NCBI GenBank assembly: GCA_012270135.1
Contig: JAAXIW010000180.1
Span: forward strand, 1-6,654
Direction of reading: 5' to 3'
Length of the DNA: 6,654 nucleotides
Source: Brevundimonas sp.
Lineage (GTDB): Bacteria > Pseudomonadota > Alphaproteobacteria > Caulobacterales > Caulobacteraceae
The position numbers and the translations under genes were made by a program. Under the pieces are notes generated by a model. It did no database searches. It saw nothing but the letters and a program-made list of their open reading frames with translations, and had not been told where the DNA came from. Positions 1 through 4,242 of the stretch are shown piece after piece; position 1 is the first letter of the stretch; each line of letters begins with the position of its first letter.

Positions 1-72
1 CTCCAGCACCGCCTTTTCGTTCTGCAGTCCGTCGCGCGGCCCGACCTCGACGATGGTGACCGGCCGGCTCAC
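1..72 (-). CDS. mvaB: Hydroxymethylglutaryl-CoA lyase, N-terminal fragment (gene runs off the left edge)
   Basis: Only the first 24 codons are present, read leftward from a GTG start at 72-70. They include VEVGPRDGLQNE at residues 8-19, which is the signature of HMG-CoA lyase in the DRE-TIM metallolyase superfamily. R13 and D14 correspond to the catalytic arginine and the metal-binding aspartate near the start of the first barrel strand. The enzyme splits 3-hydroxy-3-methylglutaryl-CoA into acetyl-CoA and acetoacetate, the last step of leucine breakdown, in the cytoplasm. The GTG overlaps the TGA of the upstream membrane glycosyltransferase gene as GTGA, so translation is probably coupled. 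The Shine-Dalgarno match is weak (a GGGG run about 7 bases upstream). The motif is distinctive, but everything after residue 24 lies outside the window, so completeness cannot be judged. Confidence 0.85.
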   Translation of the reverse strand, partial: MSRPVTIVEVGPRDGLQNEKAVLE

Positions 73-1727
73 GGCGTCGCCCCGGACGGCGCGTAGACGG
101 TCAGGCTGACGTCGTCGCCGCGTGAATAGTTGTGGCCCTCGACCACGCCCACGGCCCGGCCGGTCACGCCCAGCCTGGCCGAGGCGGCGCTGAAGGCGTC
201 GGCGTCGCGCGCCTCGACGATCACCGGCCGCCCCTCGGCCCGCGCCTGCGCCGCCTGTTCGGCGTCGGCCAGTTCGGTCGCGCGCCCGGTCAGGAAGACG
301 AAGCTCGGCTCGTGGAAGCCGGTGATGGCCACCGGCCCCGGCCGCCCCTGCCGCGGATGCAGGTCGGCCCGCTCCAGCACCGTCTGCAGCTGCGGCGCGA
401 TGGCCAGCGGCTTGAGCTGGCGGATCGTCCCCGCCAGCCCGGCGTGGGCCACGATCCCCAGGCCGATGGCGATCACCACCGCCGCCGTCGCCGCCCTGTG
501 CATCAGCAGGAAGGCCCCGATCAGGGCCGCCAGGGCCGCGAAGACGATGGTCAGGGTCGCCCAGCCCTGCGCCGTCGACCGTCCGAACTCGGTCAGGCCG
601 TAGACGGTGATCAGCACCACCGCCAGACCGCCGACCAGCGACAGCGCCGCCCCCGCATAGCGCGACACCGGCCCGATCGGCCGGGTCAGGGCCGCCGCCG
701 CCAGCAGGGCCAGCGCGCCATAGGTCGGCAGGGTGTAGTGGGCCAGCTTGGTCGGGGTCAGTTCGAAGATCAGCCAGGCCGGAACCAGCCAGCAGACCAG
801 AAACCGCACCGCCGGTTCGGCCCGCCGGCTCCAGGCGGTCGCCAGCGCCGCCGGCAGCATCAGGGTCAGCGGGAAAAACATCACCAGCGCCCCGAGCAGA
901 TAGTACCCCGGCGGCGCCCCGTGGCTCTCGTGCCCCCCGGCGATCTTGGGCGCCAGATCCCCGGCGACGGCCTCGCGCCAGAAGCCGCCGTCGGTGGCGA
1001 TGGTGATGGCGATGGCCCACGGCCCGACGATCAGGGCGACCAGCGGCAGTCCCCAGCCCCAGCCCAGCCGCGCCAGCCATTTCACGTCGCGGGCCCACAG
1101 CGACAGCGCCAGTATGGCCGGGACCACCACGATCAGACCGATCGGCCCCTTGATCAGGATCGACAGCCCGACCCCCAGCCAGAACATCAGCTTGTGCGGC
1201 CGGCGCGGCGCCTCGCCCGCCCGCGTCGCCAGATAAATTCGCGCCAGCCCGGCCATGGCGAGGGTCACCGCCCCGCACAGCACGGCGTCGGTCTTGGCGA
1301 TCCCCGCCTCGGTCGACAGCAGGAAGGTCGCCCCCAGCATCGCCCCCGCCAGGAATCCGGCACGCTGTCCGAACATCGCCGCTCCCGCCCATGCCGCGGC
1401 GGCGGCGGCCAGCATGGCCCCGAGGATCGACGGGATGCGGTAGGGCTGGATGTCCCGGTTCTCGACGCTGGAGGTCACGGCCACCGCCGCCGCCTGCATC
1501 CAGTAGATGCCGACCGGCTTCTTCCAGCGCGGATCGTCCTGGAAGCGGATGTCGACGAAATCCCGGTCCTCGAGCATCTGCGAGGTCGCTTGGGCGTAAC
1601 GGCTCTCGTCGCGGTCGAGCGGCGGCAGCAGCATCAGCACCGGCAGGCCGGCGAGCAGGGCGATCAGGGCCGCCAGCACGGGGCCCCGCCAGCCGGCGAT
1701 GAATCGGTCGAGGTCGGGGCGCATCAT
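69..1727 (-). CDS. ArnT/PMT-family polyprenyl-phosphate-sugar glycosyltransferase, integral membrane protein
   Basis: This 552-residue protein matches the length of ArnT-type transferases (about 550). These move a sugar from an undecaprenyl-phosphate carrier to lipid A or another envelope acceptor on the periplasmic face. The first membrane helix (about 17-36) is followed by an acidic loop with DRDESRYAQ at 38-46, where the family keeps its catalytic acidic pair. KKPVGIYW follows at 69-76, KTD at 145-147, LIKGPIG at 191-197, and a GHESHGAPPGYYL loop at 265-277. ELTPTKLAHYTLPTY at 322-336 matches the conserved TKLPHYxLP-type segment. Roughly a dozen hydrophobic helices run to about residue 438, then comes a soluble tail of about 110 residues that is probably periplasmic. 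Two adjacent ATG codons (1727 and 1724) fit the AGGAAG ribosome site; the upstream one is used here. The divergent gene encodes a glycosyltransferase that could make its lipid-linked donor. The sugar and acceptor cannot be read from the sequence, so I do not assign arnT itself. Confidence 0.87.
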   Translation of the reverse strand: MMRPDLDRFIAGWRGPVLAALIALLAGLPVLMLLPPLDRDESRYAQATSQMLEDRDFVDIRFQDDPRWKKPVGIYWMQAAAVAVTSSVENRDIQPYRIPSILGAMLAAAAAAWAGAAMFGQRAGFLAGAMLGATFLLSTEAGIAKTDAVLCGAVTLAMAGLARIYLATRAGEAPRRPHKLMFWLGVGLSILIKGPIGLIVVVPAILALSLWARDVKWLARLGWGWGLPLVALIVGPWAIAITIATDGGFWREAVAGDLAPKIAGGHESHGAPPGYYLLGALVMFFPLTLMLPAALATAWSRRAEPAVRFLVCWLVPAWLIFELTPTKLAHYTLPTYGALALLAAAALTRPIGPVSRYAGAALSLVGGLAVVLITVYGLTEFGRSTAQGWATLTIVFAALAALIGAFLLMHRAATAAVVIAIGLGIVAHAGLAGTIRQLKPLAIAPQLQTVLERADLHPRQGRPGPVAITGFHEPSFVFLTGRATELADAEQAAQARAEGRPVIVEARDADAFSAASARLGVTGRAVGVVEGHNYSRGDDVSLTVYAPSGATP

Positions 1728-1733
1728 GACCGT

Positions 1734-1739
1734 CTTCCT
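1734..1739 (-). promoter_or_regulatory. Shine-Dalgarno AGGAAG of the ArnT-like gene
   Basis: AGGAAG on the minus strand ends 6 bases before the ATG at 1727 and 9 bases before the second ATG at 1724. Both spacings are workable, so it places the start here but does not decide between the two methionines. It is the clearest ribosome binding site in the window. Confidence 0.65.
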
Positions 1740-1748
1740 ACCACGCCG

Positions 1749-1777
1749 GTTCGCGCGCCGTCATCGTCCGCGCGAAC
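1749..1777. promoter_or_regulatory. Inverted repeat in the divergent glycosyltransferase promoter region
   Basis: GTTCGCGCG (1749-1757) and CGCGCGAAC (1769-1777) are perfect 9-bp arms around an 11-base spacer. They lie in the 100-base spacer between the divergently transcribed ArnT-like and family 2 glycosyltransferase genes, 22 bases upstream of the ArnT-like ATG. A dimeric regulator could bind here and control both genes, or the element could fold as a hairpin in the ArnT-like leader. I do not recognise it as a known operator. In such GC-rich DNA, CG-alternating arms carry a real risk of chance. Confidence 0.35.
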
Positions 1778-1827
1778 GGACCCGCGGGCGCCTCCCGCCG
1801 CGCCGCGAAACCCGCTACAGGTCGCCG

Positions 1828-2568
1828 ATGATCGAAGCCGCCCCAAGAACGACCCCCGACATCTCCGTCGTCGTTCCCGTTCATGACGAGGAAGGCGCCG
1901 CCGGCCCGCTGGCCCGCGAGATCGCTGCCGCCTTCGCCGGCCGGTCCTACGAGATGGTCTTCGTCGACGACGCCTCGAAGGACGGCACCCTCGCCGAGCT
2001 GCGCGCCCTGATGGCCGAGCTGCCGGCCCTGCGCGTCCTCGGCCACGCCGCCAACGCCGGCCAGAGCCGCGCCGTGCGCACCGGGGTGCTCGCCGCCCGG
2101 GGAGCCATCGTCGTGCCCCGCGACGGCGCCGGGCAGCCCCCGCCCGCGGACGCCCCGCCGCAGGCCGCCCTGCTCGCCGCCTCGCCCCCCGCCGTGGCCC
2201 GCGGCGGAGGCGTCCGGGCGAAGCGTCAGGACACCGGCGCCAAGCGCTGGGCCTCGCGCTGGGCCAACCGCATCCGCCGGCGGCTGCTGTCCGACGACGC
2301 CGACGACACCGGCTGCGGCCTCAAGGCCTTCCGCCGCGAGGTCTTCCTCAACCTCCCCTATTTCGATCACATCCACCGCTATCTGCCGGCGCTGATGATC
2401 CGCGAGGGCCACCGGAACCTCTACCTCGAGGTCGACCACCGACACCGCGAGACCGGCCGCTCGAAATACACCAACTGGGGGCGTCTGATGGCCTCCCTGT
2501 CCGACCTGCTGGGCGTGATGTGGCTGAAATCGCGGGCGCGCCGCCCCGGCGGAATCTCCGAATTCTGA
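1828..2568 (+). CDS. Family 2 glycosyltransferase, DPM1/ArnC-like (probable undecaprenyl-phosphate sugar transferase) with altered DxD
   Basis: The 246-residue cytoplasmic protein has a GT-A fold: ISVVVPVHDEE at 12-22, FVDDASKDGT at 45-54, NAGQSRAVRTG at 76-86, DDTGCGLKAFRR at 159-170, HRYLPAL at 183-189 and HRHRETGRSKYTN at 204-216. These fit enzymes that transfer a sugar from a nucleotide to a polyprenyl phosphate, plausibly the donor for the divergent ArnT-like protein. No membrane helix is evident; a hydrophobic stretch near 222-233 may rest on the membrane. The expected metal-binding DGDGQ reads DGAGQ (99-103), and residues 96-127 are proline- and glycine-rich and unlike relatives I recall, although the frame stays open. 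The ATG at 1828 is chosen because the GT-A strand begins ten residues later. The same frame is open back to 1699, but that extension is arginine-rich and overlaps the divergent gene. A weak AGG lies 6 bases upstream; a leaderless start is also possible. Confidence 0.82.
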   Translation: MIEAAPRTTPDISVVVPVHDEEGAAGPLAREIAAAFAGRSYEMVFVDDASKDGTLAELRALMAELPALRVLGHAANAGQSRAVRTGVLAARGAIVVPRDGAGQPPPADAPPQAALLAASPPAVARGGGVRAKRQDTGAKRWASRWANRIRRRLLSDDADDTGCGLKAFRREVFLNLPYFDHIHRYLPALMIREGHRNLYLEVDHRHRETGRSKYTNWGRLMASLSDLLGVMWLKSRARRPGGISEF

Positions 2569-2572
2569 CCGT

Positions 2573-2587
2573 TCGCCCGCCGGGCGA
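2573..2587 (+). terminator. GC-rich palindrome just after the glycosyltransferase stop
   Basis: TCGCCCGCCGGGCGA is a perfect palindrome around one central base and starts 4 bases after the TGA at 2566-2568. As RNA it would form a stem of 5 to 6 bp with a small loop. No T tract follows, so intrinsic termination is unlikely to be strong. It may instead protect the 3' end or be chance in GC-rich DNA. The rest of the 112-base gap to the next gene shows no recognisable promoter. Confidence 0.3.
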
Positions 2588-2668
2588 CCAACCGTGGCGG
2601 TATGGAGCGAACAGGGGTATTCGTCACGACAAGCGCGGCCGTAGCGTCGCGCCGCACCCGTCCGCCAT

Positions 2669-2672
2669 GGAG
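2669..2672 (+). promoter_or_regulatory. Shine-Dalgarno GGAG of the 140-residue membrane protein
   Basis: GGAG lies 8 bases before the ATG at 2681 and supports that start. An upstream ATG at 2667 overlaps this site but opens only a six-codon frame that ends in TGA across the true start, so it is not used as the gene start. Confidence 0.5.
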
Positions 2673-2680
2673 CCGCCGCC

Positions 2681-3103
2681 ATGCTGATCGCCCTGCCGAT
2701 GCTCGTCATTCCCGTCGCCATCTACGCCATCGTCGTCCTGACCGGCGTCGCCGGGGCGGGCGGCGCCGCGGCCGCGGAACAGGCGCTGAGCGAACCGGTC
2801 TTCACCATTCCGATGGTCTCGGGCAGCGGCTGGACCATCGGCTCCGGCGACATCATCCTGTTCCTCGCCCTGATCCTGCTGTTCTTCGAACTGCTCAAGT
2901 CGACCTCCAGCCAGAGGGTCGCCATCGTCAATCACGCCCTGTCGATGATCCTGTTCGTGGCCTGCCTGGTCGCCTTCCTGCTGATCAAGGGATTCGCCAC
3001 CTCGACCTTCTTCCTGATCCTGACGATGGTCATGCTCGATGTCCTCGCCGGCTTCATCGTCACCATCATCTCGGCCCGCAAGGACATGGATTTCGGCGGC
3101 TGA
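2681..3103 (+). CDS. Conserved-looking four-helix membrane protein of unknown function
   Basis: The predicted protein has 140 residues. A hydrophobic N-terminal segment at about 2-26 could be a signal anchor. An alanine/glycine-rich linker and a polar stretch (about 27-55) follow, then three more likely membrane helices at about 56-72, 81-102 and 106-132. Positive residues sit at FELLKSTSSQR (68-78) and at ISARKDMDFGG at the C-terminus, which suggests those parts are cytoplasmic. Codon use is GC-rich and like its neighbours, and the start has a good GGAG site. I do not recognise the family and see no catalytic motif. It is not the LAB_N-type small protein sometimes found beside such glycosyltransferases. 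It follows the family 2 glycosyltransferase on the same strand after 112 bases, so co-transcription is possible but not shown. An envelope role is only a guess from position. Confidence 0.7.
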   Translation: MLIALPMLVIPVAIYAIVVLTGVAGAGGAAAAEQALSEPVFTIPMVSGSGWTIGSGDIILFLALILLFFELLKSTSSQRVAIVNHALSMILFVACLVAFLLIKGFATSTFFLILTMVMLDVLAGFIVTIISARKDMDFGG

Positions 3104-3108
3104 GGGTC

Positions 3109-3211
3109 AGGCAGTAGGCAGTAGGCAGTAGGCAGTGGGCAGTAAACGGGAGGGTTCGCCACACGCCGCGCCTGGCCGTCTCTCTCCCCTACTGCCTACT
3201 GCCTACTGCCT
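3109..3211. repeat. Long inverted repeat made of tandem heptamers (AGGCAGT / ACTGCCT) between convergent genes
   Basis: The left arm has four perfect AGGCAGT units (3109-3136) and one GGGCAGT unit (3137-3143). The right arm has three ACTGCCT units (3191-3211), which are the reverse complement. A perfect 24-bp stem forms between 3109-3132 and 3188-3211, with a 55-base loop. Because the units repeat every 7 bases, the arms can also pair shifted by one unit, with one G-U pair. The element starts 5 bases after one stop codon and ends 6 bases before the other, so it fills the convergent gap and could stop or stabilise both transcripts. It has no T tract. It resembles an interspersed intergenic repeat, but copy number cannot be seen here. 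Confidence 0.85.
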
Positions 3212-3217
3212 AAGGCC

Positions 3218-3964
3218 TCATCCTTCGTCCACCGGCAGCACATGCGGCTCCTGCGGATGGCCCTGCTGGCGCCGCTGCACCGCATAGGCGACCAGCCACA
3301 GGGCCATGGCCCAGGCCGCGCCGACGCTCCATCCGGCCAGCACGTCGGTCGCCCAGTGCGCGGCCAGATAGACCCGGGTCAGCCCCACGATCAGGGTCAG
3401 CAGCACCGCCACCCCGATGACATAGGCCTTGAACCGCTTCTGCCGGAACGCCCGCGTCAGCCTCACCCCGATGCTCAGATAGAAGCCCGCCGACAACAGG
3501 CTGAGTCCGGACGGGAAGCTGGCGGTCAGGGACTCGACCGCCTGCAGTTCCTCCGGTGGCCGCTCGCGTCCGAACACCGCCTTCAGCCCCTCGCTCAGCG
3601 CCACCCCGCCCGCCAGACCCACCGCCAGCAGCAGGGCTGACAGCCGCTTCCGCTGCAGGATCAGGAAGCCGATCGTCGCCAGGGCGAACAGCCCCAGCAC
3701 CGCGATCCCGCCCAGGGCGGTCAGGTCCAGCGCCGCCTCCTCCAGCCAGCCCGGGCCCCATGGGTCGGTCATGGCCGCCGGCCGCATGGCGTCCAGAACC
3801 GCCTGGTCGAAGGCCCGGCCGTCGGCCTCGGTCATGTCGTCGGCCAGTTCGACGAAGGTCATCACCCCCAGGGTGATGATGAACAGGGCGCTGACCGCGG
3901 CGATTTCCGTGCGCGCGATGCGAAGGGCGCGGCGGCCGAAGGCGACGATGCGGTCAGGGGTCAT
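3218..3964 (-). CDS. PAP2-family membrane phosphatase with PSGH changed to PSGL
   Basis: Counted from the ATG at 3964, the protein has 248 residues and about six membrane helices. The PAP2 phosphatase motifs are in order: KAVFGRERP (128-136, the KxxxxxxRP motif), FPSGL (150-154, where the family has PSGH) and TRVYLAAHWATD (196-207, the R-x5-H-x3-D motif with R197, H203 and D207). Relatives remove phosphate from undecaprenyl pyrophosphate, phosphatidic acid or lipid A at the membrane. The nucleophilic histidine (H203) is present, but the motif-2 histidine, which helps stabilise and protonate the leaving group, is leucine (CTC at 3505-3503). Activity is therefore uncertain. A GTG at 4003 would add 13 residues (261 total). 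I prefer the ATG because the added stretch is rich in charged residues and overlaps a perfect hairpin. Neither start has a good ribosome site. The nearby lipid-linked glycosyltransferases make an undecaprenyl-phosphate role attractive. Confidence 0.85.
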   Translation of the reverse strand: MTPDRIVAFGRRALRIARTEIAAVSALFIITLGVMTFVELADDMTEADGRAFDQAVLDAMRPAAMTDPWGPGWLEEAALDLTALGGIAVLGLFALATIGFLILQRKRLSALLLAVGLAGGVALSEGLKAVFGRERPPEELQAVESLTASFPSGLSLLSAGFYLSIGVRLTRAFRQKRFKAYVIGVAVLLTLIVGLTRVYLAAHWATDVLAGWSVGAAWAMALWLVAYAVQRRQQGHPQEPHVLPVDEG

Positions 3965-3976
3965 GGGGCCGCAACG

Positions 3977-3992
3977 GTCCCGCTTGCGGGAC
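3977..3992 (-). promoter_or_regulatory. Hairpin in the presumed leader of the PAP2 gene
   Basis: GTCCCGC and GCGGGAC form perfect 7-bp arms around two bases, 12 bases upstream of the ATG at 3964. The flanking AAC and GTT can extend the stem past a one-base bulge. If the ATG is the true start, this hairpin lies near the ribosome landing zone and could dampen translation. If the upstream GTG at 4003 is used, it lies inside the coding region instead. Confidence 0.35.
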
Positions 3993-4060
3993 GTTCCCCT
4001 CACGCGTTCGTGATCAAAAAATCCGGGTCGCCGTCACGCCCCCGTCATCCCGCCGTCTCG

Positions 4061-4074
4061 GCCTGTCCACAGGC
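4061..4074. promoter_or_regulatory. Short palindrome GCCTGTCCACAGGC upstream of nrdA
   Basis: Six-bp arms surround a CC centre. The inner TGTCCACA is close to a DnaA box (consensus TTATCCACA) but differs at two positions, so a DnaA role is only a weak possibility. It lies about 170 bases before the nrdA start and about 100 bases upstream of the presumed PAP2 start, in the divergent spacer between them. It could act on either gene or neither. Confidence 0.2.
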
Positions 4075-4113
4075 TCATCCCCGGCCATGATCGTGATTCG
4101 CTCACAAAGTGAT

Positions 4114-4130
4114 CGTCAACCCCGTTGACG
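4114..4130. promoter_or_regulatory. Perfect palindrome CGTCAAC-CCC-GTTGACG upstream of nrdA
   Basis: Seven-bp arms surround three C residues. The right arm contains TTGACG (4125-4130), a good -35 hexamer, although no convincing -10 lies 16-18 bases downstream (CCATAT starts 20 bases after it). It sits just upstream of the NrdR-like boxes. A dimeric regulator site is plausible; I do not recognise the factor. Confidence 0.4.
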
Positions 4131-4147
4131 GGTCGTTAGCCATCTGC

Positions 4148-4163
4148 GCCCCATATGTTGGCT
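4148..4163 (+). promoter_or_regulatory. NrdR box 1 upstream of nrdA
   Basis: GCCCCATATGTTGGCT fits the 16-bp NrdR box pattern (acaCwATATwGtgt-like) at about 10 of 16 positions, including the central ATAT and the following TTG. NrdR is the zinc-finger/ATP-cone repressor of ribonucleotide reductase genes. This box starts exactly 31 bp before a second, better match, and that three-turn spacing is typical of paired NrdR boxes. A possible -35 (TTGGCT, 4158-4163) overlaps its right half. Confidence 0.65.
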
Positions 4164-4178
4164 TGGGGAGCGCTTCGG

Positions 4179-4194
4179 CCACTAGATGATGTGG
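4179..4194 (+). promoter_or_regulatory. NrdR box 2 upstream of nrdA
   Basis: CCACTAGATGATGTGG is near-palindromic and fits about 12 of 16 positions of the NrdR consensus, with CCAC and GTGG ends. It starts 31 bp after box 1 and lies about 50 bases before the nrdA ATG. The TAGATG inside it could serve as a -10, so a bound repressor would cover the promoter; that promoter call is tentative because its spacer to TTGGCT would be 19 bases. Confidence 0.7.
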
Positions 4195-4242
4195 TCACCG
4201 GCGCGAACGACTTAAATCGATCAGTTCAGGGCAGTGACCATT

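Noticed and set aside
1699..1827. Upstream extension of the family 2 glycosyltransferase by 43 codons
   Set aside because: It is arginine-rich, overlaps the divergent gene start and its ribosome site, and the GT-A strand already begins ten residues after the ATG at 1828.
132..1886. 584-codon plus-strand open frame opposite the ArnT-like gene
   Set aside because: The translation is low-complexity, rich in Arg, Gln, Gly and Pro, with no domain. It is a GC-driven shadow of the minus-strand gene, which has clear family motifs.
1738..2721. 327-codon minus-strand open frame opposite the family 2 glycosyltransferase
   Set aside because: Glycine- and alanine-rich, with no recognisable motif; it mirrors the real GT-A coding frame.
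3109..3211. CRISPR array
   Set aside because: The units are 7 bases with no spacers, and the copies on the right are inverted; this is a hairpin repeat, not an array.
4095..4099. GATTC (a CcrM-type GANTC methylation site) upstream of nrdA
   Set aside because: A single site not placed near a plausible -35/-10 pair. GANTC also occurs by chance in several coding parts of this window, so cell-cycle control cannot be claimed.
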